This document shows, piece by piece, positions 1-10,842 of a stretch of 64,000 nucleotides of DNA. A model generated the notes under the pieces. That model worked only from the letters and a program-made list of their open reading frames with translations, ran no database searches and was not told the origin of the DNA. Position numbers and translations under genes: made by a program. The first letter of the stretch is position 1. Each line of letters starts with the position of its first letter. The stretch lies in contig NW_026570248.1 in the NCBI RefSeq assembly GCF_019649055.1, positions 1,116,001 through 1,180,000 of the forward strand. Reading direction: 5' to 3'. Source of the stretch: Paramacrobiotus metropolitanus. Lineage: Eukaryota > Tardigrada > Eutardigrada > Parachela > Macrobiotidae.

Positions 1-227
1 ACTGTCTCTTATAAACCGTTAAATTACTTATTTTTATTCATAACCGAGCTGACAAAGAAATACAGACAGTACGAGCACAGTTCGTATAATCTATTACCTC
101 TAAGGAAGATATGGATGTCGCATACAATATACTTACCTATAAGGCAAATTAGGCATGCAGGGATACTCCTTCATGGATTACTGCTGATTGCTGTATATAT
201 TGCTGAAATCATAATTTACTTATACAG
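1..227. other. intron or 5' sequence of the GMC gene
   Basis: AT-rich sequence with no credible exon on either strand. It ends in a splice-acceptor-like stretch (tatacag at 221-227) just before the first recognisable GMC oxidoreductase exon, so most or all of it is probably intron. The upstream exons of that gene lie outside the window. Confidence 0.5.
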
Positions 228-736
228 GTTTTAAATACATTGCCGACTTCTTCATAAATTCCCCGAATTTGCCAAAATTGGAACAACTCCCAATTTTCCC
301 GTGTTTCCTCGTTGTGCTGCCATTCCTCCCGGTACCGAAGAGTTCTATGCCTGTGTTATCAAATTCGCATCGCGGTCGGCCTACCATGCAGTGGGAACAT
401 GCCGGATGGGAGATGTCAACGATACGCGCACAGTAGTCGATCCGAAATTAAGGTAGTAGTACAAAACTGTTTAATTCGTAATTCAATCACATTTAATTTG
501 TAATTCAACTACATTCAAAATCTTCAAACTTTAGGGTTAAAGGAATCAAAAATCTGCGCGTGGCCGACGCGTCAATCATGCCGACGATAATCAGCGGTAA
601 CACACATGCACCAACAATAATGGTTGGCGAAAAAGCAGCGGATTTGATCGCATCAGCATGGCACGCAGCAGTCAAACATACGGAGCCAGAACCACTAATC
701 ACAGATTCAGTTAGCGCAAAAGATTTAAAAGTCTGA
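228..736 (+). CDS. GMC oxidoreductase (glucose dehydrogenase-like), C-terminal part
   Basis: Two 3'-terminal exons, about 228-452 and 535-736, joined in phase 2 across a GT-AG intron. The translation carries the GMC C-terminal signature: a HAVGTCRMG block, DPKLR, then [11 protein letters not shown], an SGNTHAP block and a GEKAADLI helix. In this FAD-dependent family the His of the first block and the later Asn are the active-site pair. The family oxidises alcohols or sugars, and insect members act as glucose dehydrogenases. Only about 120 residues of a usual 550-650 are present; the rest is off the left edge. The 5' exon needs a one-base shift near 265-270 to join [13 protein letters not shown] to the frame that continues AKIGTTPNF, which looks like a missing T in a short T run. 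The stop at 734-736 converges on LAMTOR5, about 130 bp away. Confidence 0.88.
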
Positions 737-868
737 CGGAAACACAATGGATAAGTTAAAAAATCATTCCGGATTCGTAGTGCAAATAACGTAAATCGGA
801 TCCCACAATTCGATCTGTTCCACCCGCATCTCCATAATTTCAGCCGTCTGCAGGAGGAAACATCCGAG

Positions 869-1762
869 TTATTTGGGTTTCTCTTTGTAGATCACCGTTG
901 TAATATTTTGTCCGTGCTTGATCAGAATTTGCCTATAAAAAGCCATGACGACTGTTTAGCAAATATAGTCCCTTGTTCAGTAGGTGTTAGACTGTGTTAG
1001 AATGGTTACGGGATTAAACTCATTTAAGACTCAAAAAAAATACTTCAAAGTATACAAAGTATGTTTCAGCTTTTCTGCTATTCATAAGCCACCGTAAGTT
1101 TGGAGGCGGTACATAATTTAGATATGATTATAGGCAAATCAAAACAGAAATAAATAATTTTTTTACTGCATGTTTGACCAGTAAAAAAAATGTCAAACAT
1201 GCAGTAAAAAAATGTCAAACAGTAACAACTGATACCAGCTGCAACTAATATGCTATTAGTTGAATCGAGACGCGGAAGTCCATAACTTTTAAGCAGATCA
1301 TGGACGATGAATTTAACTTCCATTCACATTTAAATCAGGTTAATTTCCCACTTACGTTTTTGAGAACTCAATGGCGACAACTGGCGCACCTTCCGCGCTG
1401 TTCGTCAACTGATTGGAGCATCGAGATATTTCGTACAAAAAACCGGCCGCAGTGGGATCAGCTGTGCCTTTGGCTAAGGCCACGAATAGAGTCAATACAT
1501 TGATTGGTGAGTTTTTTCAACAGGAAAGTGTAATCGTTCCTACACTAACACACCTATGAGACAAAGTCCTTTTCCATCTATGCACATCGCTCCCGTTACT
1601 GACGGCTGGTTCATGCTATAACAACAAACACGGCCTCGCTTATCAAAGAACAGGTAGAGGTGAAAGTAGCACACTGTCAACACGCTGTCACCATCGGTTG
1701 TGAAACAGCTAGAAAATTCAGACTTACACTTCGCGGATACTCTTTTCCAAATGTGCTTCCAT
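869..1762 (-). CDS. LAMTOR5: LAMTOR5 (HBXIP), Ragulator complex subunit, 4 exons
   Basis: Exons in transcription order are 1728-1762, 1554-1615, 1356-1473 and 869-932. All three junctions are GT-AG and phase-consistent. The spliced protein is 93 residues; the human protein is about 91. It starts MEAHLEKSIREVMNQPSVTG, close to the vertebrate N-terminus, and continues with a roadblock-fold core (MCIDGKGLCLIGAKGT, then APVVAIEFSKT, then QILIKHGQNITTVIY). LAMTOR5 is a roadblock/LC7-type subunit of the lysosomal Ragulator, which anchors Rag GTPases and mTORC1. All four exons are short, so each looks like noise alone; recognition rests on the joined protein. The gene is divergent from the methyltransferase gene at 2560, so the roughly 800 bp between them probably holds both promoters. 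Confidence 0.9.
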
Positions 1763-2559
1763 ATCGCCGTCAGTCCAGTCTCTCAGAGGATCTCGAACAT
1801 GCAACAATCACATCGATCCGAAGAACTACAGGAGCACCCTAGCCAAGCACAACTTTGTAAGAAGTCATATCTGCATAAATGTACTGTTAGAAAGAAAAAC
1901 CACAAATGTCGTTTCGTGTACGAGTAACAATGCGTTTCACATCTAAAAAACTTAACGCAACCGAAGCTGCAGCTTCGTCAACAAGGACTCACAGTTCACT
2001 TTCTAAGACCAAATCTACACAACACGCTTCACACTTTCGCAGTGCAACACGGGCGCAACTTATAATTACTAACCTTTAATATCCTCGAGCTTACGCAAAG
2101 AAATCAGGAGCGTAATCAGTGTAACATTACTTTTCTGTGTGCTAAAGTAAATAAAGTTGCTCACAGCTGGTTTACAAAACCTCGTGTTTTATACAAACTC
2201 TTATTTATACTTTATACTCGTACAATTTTTCATTTTTTTTAAATGGGTAACCCCACAACTCTCGCTGGTAAACTTCTCGCGCGTACGGTCAGCCGTTACG
2301 GCAGGATCGTCTGCTGATCTGCCGCCACCGGTAGGAACTATGATTCTGTTCAAATGATAAAATTCTGACTTCAGTTGTTTAGTTTGTTTTCACCTGATCT
2401 GTTTTAACTTTCAGTCTACTCGTAATATGACGACATGTAAAGTAAAACTGCCAGTTTTTTCCAAATCGTTTGTACCTTTTTTACGTTTTGATAGAGTTCT
2501 GTTTTCTAAAAAACAAAGAAGGTTGTTAATCTCTGTTCGGTGAAACTGAGGAGGATCTG
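1763..2559. other. divergent intergenic region
   Basis: About 800 bp between two divergent start codons, presumed to carry both promoters and 5' UTRs. No exon-like segment was seen. The small open frames here are short and of random composition. I could not identify a TATA box or other core element with confidence. Confidence 0.4.
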
Positions 2560-3992
2560 ATGGCGACACACACAAACGAGGATTACCAAGATCGCGGGTA
2601 CTGGGAAAATCGGTACCAGGCACGTACAATTACTGTCTTATCTGCTAGGTCTTCTGACTTTAAGTTTTTTAAAAGGAGTTAAACTCCTGCATTGTCAGAG
2701 TTATTCAACTGGAGCGAGATATTTCGAATTGTTTTAGTGTCCTGTTTTGCAGTTCACGCATAAGTTCTTTGTTCGCTTTCACCTGTTGCTTAGTTGCTGC
2801 TGAGTGCTGACATTTTGTGCTCAGTGACTTGTTTGCGAATTTGCAGTTTTAACTTTCAACTGATTTGTTCGTTTTTGGAATTACAGACTGAAGACAGCTA
2901 CGAATGGTGCTGTGATGTATCTCAGTGGTCGAAATTGTTTAGTGAAGTTGTTGCGAATAATTCTCGAATTTTGGTTCTCGGTAAGTGAACTGGCAGATGT
3001 GCCTTTTGTTTTTGTCCGTTTTTTTAGTCTAAATTTCTACATATATCATCGTATCACCATTACCTCTACTGTTACTGTCTGGTGGTATTTGACTGATTTA
3101 TTGCCGTGACAGGCTATTTGTGTTTGCCATATCATTATCACATGTACCTTACGTTTTTCCTTGCTTTTTCGTTGTCTGGGAAATTTAAGCAATTTTTAGA
3201 TGTTTCTGTTTCAGTTTTAGTATGCGACTACCGGCAACGCGCTATCAGGCTATGTGCACTGACCATTTAAAATTTTAAACTCCCCAACTCTATATTTTGC
3301 AGGATGCGGCAACAGTTCTATGAGCGCTGATCTTTACCATCTTGGCTACACACAAATCGTTAATGTGGACTATTCACCCAGCGTGATTGCTAATATGCAA
3401 AAGAAATACGAGAATCTGTACGTGCCCAAGCGATCACCTTACTTATTTTGAAAGTGGAAAGAATTTGTACCTGGCACTTTTCTAGTGCAGGCATGGAATG
3501 GCATACAATGGATATGTTTGATCTTAATTTTGAGACATCCACTTTTGACTGTGTGTTGGAAAAGTGTACCTTGGAAGTGCTGTTCGTTAAAGAGAAAGAT
3601 CCGTGGAACCCTTCTGATGAAAGTGTCAAGCAGTTAGAACTGTTAATGCAACAGGTGAAGTTATAATTTTTATTGAAAGCCAGCTAGGCGTATACTATAA
3701 ACGACTACTTAAAATAAATTTTTGACGTATGGATGATATCAATTCAGTGCTCATTGTTCCGAATAATGTTTTCTGGTTAATTTATGAATGAAGGCTTAAT
3801 ATTTTTCCGCAGATATCAAAAGTGCTTCGTCCTGGCGGGTATTTCATTTCGGTATCGTTTACGCAACCACACTTTCGGTTACCATTGTTGAGATCTGTTT
3901 GTCCGACATGGAGTATACGGCATGATGTTTTTGGGGACGCATTTCATTACTTTTTTTACACTTGCGAAAAGCCAGTCAGTCATACGGCTTGA
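2560..3992 (+). CDS. EEF1AKMT4: EEF1A lysine methyltransferase 4-like class I methyltransferase
   Basis: Five exons: 2560-2619, 2887-2980, 3303-3417, 3486-3654 and 3813-3992, giving 205 residues. The N-terminus has the family YWENRYQ element. The SAM-binding motif I is ILVLGCGNSS, with GCGN at residues 52-55. A VDYSPSVI motif II follows, then LEKCTLE (114-120), matching the LEKGTLD signature of EEF1AKMT4/ECE2-type enzymes, then VLRPGGYFISVSF and PHFR. Vertebrate orthologues trimethylate a lysine of eEF1A and the locus is joined to ECE2; no peptidase is seen here. Exon 1 fits the frame only with a GC donor (CAG then gcacgt), because the nearby GT donor would put a stop in exon 2. The C-terminus stops soon after the PHFR block, making the protein shorter than the human enzyme. 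Confidence 0.87.
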
Positions 3993-4363
3993 ATGATAGC
4001 GTGGAATACTTCCTGCCGGATGCCAGCTGCGACAGTCCATAACGTCCGTCCGTTGCAACGAAGGATATGAAATTTGATCTAATTGTAATGTAAAAGCTAT
4101 TTCTTATAGATAAAAATATGTAAATAACGCCGCAATATTTGCAAAAGAAGTGCATGGTTTGGAGTTCTGGGTGAATTTATAATACAAAGCATGATACTTA
4201 ATTTGAGATCTTGATCAGTATGGCTCTAATATTTATAAAGAATAACAAATGTGCGCTTAATTTACAGAATAGAAAAATCAAGAATTTCTATACTGTCACT
4301 AGAGTTATTCGATACAGATCTAGAAGATATAATCGCTAATTGTAGAGCGAATTCGCGGGTCTT

Positions 4364-5080
4364 TCATGCATTTTTGGGCACGGCACATCTTGTGTGAACT
4401 TTGCACGTTTCCACTCGATGGGATATGGGATCTTCGTAATGTGTTTTCAGAGAGTTGCTACCAGGATAAATGCTTTTTACAAAATCCGCATCGCTACCTT
4501 CACAAGAGGAAGCAACTCCCGATAATCCTAAGCACTTCAGTTTATGCAAATTTTTTAATGCGTCCTTCCGGAGTATTACGGGCGTTTTGGTAGAAATGCG
4601 AAGATATTCTAGCTCGGAAAGTCCGTTGAATGAATCCGTGCCTAATACTATCGAGTCCATCCGCGACGTTTGTTCAAAATGGAGCACCAGTATTTTCAAG
4701 CTTCCGAGATTAGAAAAAATATTGTCCCAGGATTGGTGAAGCGTCAAGTGGAGAATTTCCAGACGATGTAAGGACTTTTGCACATTGTTGAACAGATCCG
4801 CAGCGATAGGGAAGGTCGGTTTATTGATATGCAGCTTGAGCGGTACATTGCAACCCAGATTCTGGAAATTCTGTAGAATATTCTTCACGGAGTTTAGGTT
4901 TTTCCCATCACAATCAATAGTCAAAGAGTTGTTTCTTGGGTGAACAACATGGCATCCTCGTGTCCGTAACATGTTGCCGGCCAACCGTCTGCATGAATGA
5001 TGTGGACGAGCTCCACACTCAGACAAAAGAACAAAAAGAACCGCCAGCAATATCATGGGCTGCAGCAGTTGAGCTGGCAT
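4364..5080 (-). CDS. secreted leucine-rich repeat protein
   Basis: An uninterrupted frame of 238 residues from the ATG at 5080; upstream in-frame codons lack another ATG. The first 26 or so residues form a signal peptide (MPAQLLQPMILLAVLFVLLS then ECGARP). The mature part has N-terminal cysteines (CRRL, CHVVHP, IDCDGKNL) like an LRR N-cap. Leucine-rich repeats of about 23-25 residues follow (LHRLEILHLTL, LGSLKILVLHF, LSELEYLRIST, LHKLKCLGLSG), and the C-terminal cysteines may be a partial C-cap. Extracellular LRR proteins of this kind usually bind other proteins, but nothing identifies the partner. No transmembrane segment follows the repeats. The gene has no intron, unlike most neighbours, so a retrocopy is possible. 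Confidence 0.75.
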   Translation of the reverse strand: MPAQLLQPMILLAVLFVLLSECGARPHHSCRRLAGNMLRTRGCHVVHPRNNSLTIDCDGKNLNSVKNILQNFQNLGCNVPLKLHINKPTFPIAADLFNNVQKSLHRLEILHLTLHQSWDNIFSNLGSLKILVLHFEQTSRMDSIVLGTDSFNGLSELEYLRISTKTPVILRKDALKNLHKLKCLGLSGVASSCEGSDADFVKSIYPGSNSLKTHYEDPISHRVETCKVHTRCAVPKNA

Positions 5081-6169
5081 AACTGTTGTTGTAGTAGTAA
5101 TCACTTCCGGTTGTCGGCTTCAAGTCTTCAACTAGCGCCAGAATGGACCGCACCGGACCAGCACTATTTTGAATTAAAAATGCCACCGCGAACTGTATAA
5201 TGGCTTTTGCGCGTGATATCACGTTAAAATTCGTAACTGGATTTATACATTAAAGAAAACTGGCGATGTTGTCAAAGGTTTCTCTTCAAACGGCTGCCTT
5301 TTAAGCACTGCAAATCAACATGACGTATTTTGTAGCGCTTAATTATAAGGGACTTTAAGGTACCTTATCTGCTTCTGTATTTAAATGGCTAATAATAAGT
5401 ACTAAATGGCGTTCAGGTGCATGGTTTCTTAAAATAAGGTGATTAAGTATGAACCAAGATGATTATTCGCTTCCTGTCAACAGGCTGATTATTACTGCGT
5501 CGAGCAGTGCAGATGGTCATGATGATTAAGAAGAAAAGCACATGTGCCCTTTTCTGGTAAGTATATTTCTATTTATATGTGGCATTACCGAGTATCGGAT
5601 ATGGATGGATAGAATTGCCAATTGCTGTACGTTATCCTACATTGGTATCGTGCAACGGTTCTTGTGAAGTAATTTTTTATTAAAATATATTTAAATGCAG
5701 ACAAACTACGCCAATGCGCAAGCATTTTGCCAGCCGGGTCCGAAATTTAAAGTTGTGCTTTAAAGCTTTGTTGTCGAGAAATCTGATCTTAGAATAATTT
5801 ATATGAGCGGGTTCTATTTTCCCCGAAAATATAATACAGTACCTAGCGCTACCAGCAAGCGGCACAGCTTCTGATACGAGCACAGCATCCTCTCAATGAG
5901 TTTTTGTTTAAAATGCATTCATCACAACAACTGTACTCATACAGCTTGGAATGTTCGGGCAATATTCATTATAATAGAATAAAATAATTTATATTTCGAT
6001 TAGAGAAACCTGAGCTTTTAGTGATGTCCCACTTTTACCATTAAAAAGTTGCGTACGGTATATATAAATATCACCTATACAATCAAGTTAAATGTTAAAT
6101 AAAATAAATGATTGATCGCTCGAGTTGCAGGCAGACCGCTACATTCTTCTACTCATAACAATTAAGTTA
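5081..6169. other. intergenic, no gene seen
   Basis: About 1.1 kb of AT-rich DNA between the LRR gene and the 3' end of the SOD gene. The open frames here are short and lack recognisable motifs. Nothing repeat-like stands out. Confidence 0.5.
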
Positions 6170-7399
6170 CTAAGCCATAATGCCTATGACGCCACAGGTC
6201 ATTCTTCCTCCAGCATTTCCGGTTGTTAGGCTGTCATTGTTCCCGCCGGCCCCAAGGTCGTCTTGAAGCTGATGCACTACGATAGCTCTCCCTATGATGC
6301 TAGCCGGACCAGCCAGTGCAATTAGAGAATCGGTCATATTCAAGTTTACCATTCCGTTGCCTAAAACATTCGAAAGATATTGCTGTCAAAATAATTGTTG
6401 AATCTTATATAGGCTGCATAGCATGGTGCTTTTGGCTATACAGTACTTATAGCGAATTATAGGCACAGTGCTGATGCTGCATTCTTTTGTGCAAAATCAA
6501 AATTTAGTTGAACATTGGGGAACGATAATACGATTAATCTCACCATCCGCAACGACGTTTCCCAGATCCCCAACATGACGCTTCTGAGAAGTAGGAGCGC
6601 CGTGTGTTTGATTGAAAGGGTTGAAATGGGAACCGGCACTCGTGCAGCCATTCGAAAGGTCACCGTACTGCGCAACACATTCACGGCGTTATGCAAAGTA
6701 TCATACGTATACAGGTTTTACCTGCAATGAACTACGACCCATGCGCATCCATGTAAATTGATATAAAAATGCAGAAAATACGGTGCAGTTTAAATTTTCG
6801 TATATTATGGTATTGCAAGATACAATATGCAACTGATACAAGCTTACGAAATATGTATGCTGACGAAACATGTATATTCGTTAAATATGTATGCTGACGC
6901 TTACTTGGTGGATATGGAATCCATGCTGGGAGTTGGGAGGCAATCCCGTGATATTGCCGGTAATCTGAATGACGCCAGTACTGGTGTTGGCAGTGAAAAC
7001 GATTGTTCCTCTAGTCGTACTGTTGGCACCATTAAGAGTGGCTATGCCCTTAGTGGCCGAGCGATCTAAACCGATCATAACGTGCGGCATGTGACCTTGG
7101 GAATTGGACAAAATTCCAGCATTGTAGCGAAAGTTCTGCATCTGTCCGGCATTGTTCCATGGGGCACCTCTTAACATATCACCGAAAAAGCTTTGCATAG
7201 GTCTCTGGAACTGCGAAGCAAACGGTGAAGGAGGAAAGTCTTGATCGAAGTCGGTATCATCGTTGCCATCGTTGTCCTGGCCACTTGTCTGGCTCTGGCT
7301 AGATGAACTACTGGCGGCAAATCCCCCAACACTTTGCTGGGCATTTGCAAAATTAAATATTTGGATAATGGAGAAGATTACAACAGAGTTGTGAAACAT
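6170..7399 (-). CDS. SOD: extracellular Cu/Zn superoxide dismutase
   Basis: Exons 6905-7399, 6544-6667 and 6170-6360, with GT-AG junctions, encode 269 residues. An N-terminal hydrophobic segment (about 1-20, ending FANAQQ) is a signal peptide. A roughly 80-residue Ser-, Asp- and Gln-rich extension precedes the SOD domain (about 110-269). Metal ligands are all present: His162 and His164 in GFHIHQ, bridging His179 (SHFNP), zinc ligands His187, His196 and Asp199 (RHVGD), and copper ligand His236 (VVH). The disulfide cysteines (Cys173 and Cys262) and the active-site Arg259 ([10 protein letters not shown]) are also there. The enzyme should convert superoxide to oxygen and peroxide outside the cell or in secretory vesicles. 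Both internal joins fall inside conserved motifs, which supports the model. The acidic and Ser-rich extension is the unusual feature. Confidence 0.93.
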
Positions 7400-9417
7400 G
7401 GCTATCCGTGGATGTTGTTCAAACTTGGTCTCAGCTAGCTATAGCTCCGTACGTACAAAAAACACCAAAAGAGATAGCAACAACTGCCGGCAGAAAATAC
7501 TGTTGAACTTTCGCCAGTATAGCTGAGAAAAATTTAAAGCAAAGTAATTGTTGTGCTTTTGTAAAAGTGATAGTTACTGTTACAAATTACGACAGAAATG
7601 ACTAACAGTTAAAGATTTTCTAGGAAGTGAAAATTGGAAAAATAATTTAAGTACAGTGCTCTCCGACTTGATTTATCTGTACAGTTAATCTGAAGCTTAA
7701 GGTGTGGGTTTTATCCTCCAGTTTTGTTGGCATAAACCGGCAGCAACAGGACCACCTTACATCGAGCAATATCGAAGAAAAGTTGAGAACTGTGGCTGAT
7801 GTTTAGAGAAAAACAAACAAATAACAAGGCCTGCTCAAAAGAATAAACGTAGTCAGCATTCTCGCTCGCTTTAAGCTTTCATTATTAACCCTGAGCGCAG
7901 AGAACCATCTTGTGGCAAAAACCAACTGGTTGTGTGTATTAATCGTAGGTACATATTTTATGATAATATTTGTAATGCGATTCCGGCAAGTATGTATACG
8001 CTGTTGGCGAGCGAATATTGTACGCAATTCCGCGGTTTTATGCAAAAACATTTGTTTACTGAAGTATTGTTGTGCTTGCAAAAGCTGCAGCTGCTTGCAT
8101 ATTTTAAAAAACCAATACTGTAATTATATATACGTATCCCCGTACCTTTTCTATGTATTTAATGACGCCGTCATCTTTGTGCTGCACAAAGTCTGTACGT
8201 ACAAAAAAACTAAAGAGAAAGAATTTTCATCAAGGTATTTCATCAAGAATTTTCCTGACCAACTGCAGTTCTACTTCCTTAGCTGGGGGTTAATCTGCCG
8301 AATCTGTTACGTACAGCTTAGGACAAAATGGTCGCATACCCAACATCTCCACATTCAGAACGAATGCAGCGCAGTGCACTGTACGACTGAGTTCAAAATA
8401 TCCGTTTCGTACAAGTGCACTGCACCGCTTGCGTACAGAATGCTGGGTATGGGGCTATGCGACCATTTAGTCCTACATTGTACTTGTACATTAACAGATT
8501 TGCCGGCGACCTTTAGTTACCCAAAGGGATTGCTGTTTGCAGAAAACGTGGGCCGTCAGTTTTATAATTTAAATATATGTAATTCGGGTAAACGTTTCAA
8601 AAATAAGTAAGTACATTAATAACGAATACGGTACAAACTTATCGTTAGCTAAAGTACTACCCTACTCTACTACCCTGACCAGTGAGTAGTAAACTAGTTG
8701 TAACTTGTAACGCTGTTACGTTTACAAAAAATGTGCTGTACGAGTTACATTTCCTGTGCCATGATCTTGATTTGTAATATATCAAAGCAAACGAATTTGC
8801 TACCAGCAGATTCAGAATGGATTATGTTAAATTTCTTCGTTATTTTTCGGGCAATTGTGTATTCTTCAACAGCCTTTCCCAGTACCATTTTTAATGAGAA
8901 CCGGAAAAGAGGCTAGCTGTCTCCTGGAAATTTTAAGTCTTGTTTGAACGCGGTTCAGTGCTGCTGTATGACAGTACAATAAGGAATTTAGTACAGTACA
9001 ACCTTGCCTAACCGGCAATGTTACCTAAAAACATTCTTTTCGCGAAGACTAAAGCCATTTAAAATAACTATTTTATATTATTAATTTTAAACATTTGGAT
9101 TACAATTAATAATCCTTTCACAGTCCGCGATTTACAGTCGCTTTGAGCTGCATCTCCGACAGAAAATGACCAAGAGTACTAGGTGCACACTCCGCTGAAG
9201 TCTCAAGTGCCCAACCAGGCTTTCGTCACTAAAAAAGCGGTTTTTGGTTTAAAATGCTTACGCTTACTCTTACAGCCTAAAATCATGATAAAATCTGACC
9301 CGATAGATAATTTTTACTTCGGTGTAATTTTTAACGATTTTCTAGTGCCAGAAGTTTCGTTCTGAATTTGTCTAATTTGTGTTAATGTTGCATGCATTTC
9401 TGCAGCCACAGAGAACC
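7400..9417. other. intergenic, mostly without genes
   Basis: About 2 kb between the SOD start and the PIN-domain gene. It holds the palindromic element at 8320-8474. A 232-codon open frame crosses that element (7912-8610), but it is cysteine-rich, has no recognisable motif and spans an inverted repeat, so I do not call it a gene. A pyrimidine tract ending tctgcag, just before 9418, suggests a 5' UTR intron of the next gene. Confidence 0.5.
8320..8474. repeat. short palindromic (MITE-like) element
   Basis: Terminal inverted repeats of about 19 bp face each other at 8320-8338 and 8456-8474 (aaatggtcgcata on both sides, with one mismatch further out). Inner sequence (cagtgcact and its partner) is also partly complementary, so the whole 155 bp could fold back. 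A roughly 60-bp copy of the left half recurs at 22193-22252. No flanking target duplication was obvious. Confidence 0.65.
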
Positions 9418-10338
9418 ATGAGCAGTTCGTGTGTGGCAGACCCTTTGTTTTTGGTTTTCGACACCAGTGCTCTGATTGCACCACGGAATTCAAACCACCC
9501 AAAATCGACTTACAATCAACTTCAGAAGACCGGATTAGAGCTTCTGCGATCGTTCGCGTCCGGCACTTACGGATCTCTTCCGTCATCGCTGAAAGTGCGC
9601 ATTCCATGGGTGGTCAAGCTGGAATTGATGGGTTTATCGAATCCTGCTCCTGGCGTATGGTTCCATCCGGACTCCCGCTCCTCACAAGCGGAAAACGCAG
9701 TTGACTTTCTCGACGAAGTCACTTACAACAACCCCAACGGAGTGGTGACGTACCAGAGCTATCTTGAGTCTCAGGAAGCTAAGCAGCTGCAGAAGCGACC
9801 AAAGGACAACGATGAACTTGTTCTGCTGTGTTGTCTGCAGACGAGAGAGACATACTCGCGAAATGTGTGGTTGGTTACCAATGATGTCCGATTGTCTGCC
9901 CGTGCCATGCGGAGCGGCATTGGATCGTTATCGCTGGCGGCATTAAGGCATGCGATGACGTTGCGGAATGGGGATGGCGCTCAAGATGGAGACACCTTTG
10001 TTGATGAGGTGCCTGAATCTTGGGCCAAGATGAACGAAGAACTATGTGGATTGCGGAATGGAACCGTCCTTGTTCACCCCGTCGTTTCTCCTACTCCGGT
10101 TTCCGCAGATAGACCGAATCGACAGTTGCCTGGAGGAGTAGCTCCCTTCACCTTTTTGTGTGCGCAAATGAGGCGAGCGCCCAGCATGATGGAGTGGATT
10201 CTGCGGAAATGCTTGGTAAATATTCGCTCTTATCGGTGTTTTCAAACTAGTACGTATTAAGTGATTTCCGATTTTGTTGATATGGTGGATATGCCTCCTT
10301 TACCTTTGGCTGTTTAGGAAATTATCTTGAAGATGTAA
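9418..10338 (+). CDS. SWT1-like PIN-domain protein (putative endoribonuclease)
   Basis: A main exon 9418-10215 and probably a short last exon 10318-10338, giving about 272 residues. The PIN-fold acidic positions are visible: LVFDTSALI (Asp15), IPWVVKLELMGL, KDNDELVLLCCLQ and VWLVTNDVRLSARA, followed by a GIGSLSLAALRH segment. This order matches SWT1/PIN_4-type nucleases, which cleave RNA in the nucleus during mRNA quality control. The start at 9418 was chosen because a polypyrimidine tract and cag lie just upstream, suggesting a 5' UTR intron; an in-frame ATG also exists at 9385. The 3' end is uncertain. In phase 0 the second exon adds EIILKM and stops. Another open frame there (NYLEDVKDYTSS) would need a different junction. 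Confidence 0.72.
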
Positions 10339-10842
10339 AAGACTACACGAGCTCCCAAAGATCCTACCCTATGATGTCCCTTTCGAAACTGCATCAGGTG
10401 AAGAGATCTGTTAATTTTTGCTTTGCGGTAAGACAGGCAGAGCCGCATGTCGGCTGAAGGTCACAAAATTCTGTCCTTTACAAATTACCATTGTCCATCT
10501 TTTAGGTGTTACATTTGCTGTAACTACTGTTAATTTTGTACTTAAATAATCGGCAGTGCCGAAATGATGCAGCACAACGATGTGCTTTTTGCGAATACGG
10601 TTCAATTTTTTACGTTTGCTGTATAATTTTTACGTTTGCTGCATAATTATGGCGTGGTGACAAGTGGACCTTACTGTGTTAAGCAGTAAACTCTCAATCT
10701 GTTGCGGCATCATTACGCGCCAACTAAGAGTAGGATCAGGTGCCATATTACGGAAAATATCGAAGTACTGATTTCTAATAAGTCGAACCTCTAAGGTGCC
10801 AAAGAACAAAACAACAGCGATTACAAAATAAGAAAGCTCATT
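10339..10842. other. convergent 3' flanks, no gene seen
   Basis: About 500 bp between the PIN-domain gene and the stop codon of PSMA5, which face each other. A possible alternative terminal exon of the PIN gene (to about 10398, then 10437-10457) cannot be excluded. Nothing else is recognisable. Confidence 0.4.

Noticed and set aside
1078-1323. 81-codon minus frame between LAMTOR5 exons
   Set aside because: It lies inside the third LAMTOR5 intron. Joining exon 3 directly to exon 4 gives the correct family sequence.
7912-8610. 232-codon open frame on the plus strand
   Set aside because: It has no motif, contains an unusual number of Cys and Tyr residues and crosses the palindromic element at 8320-8474. 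Length alone is weak evidence in this DNA.
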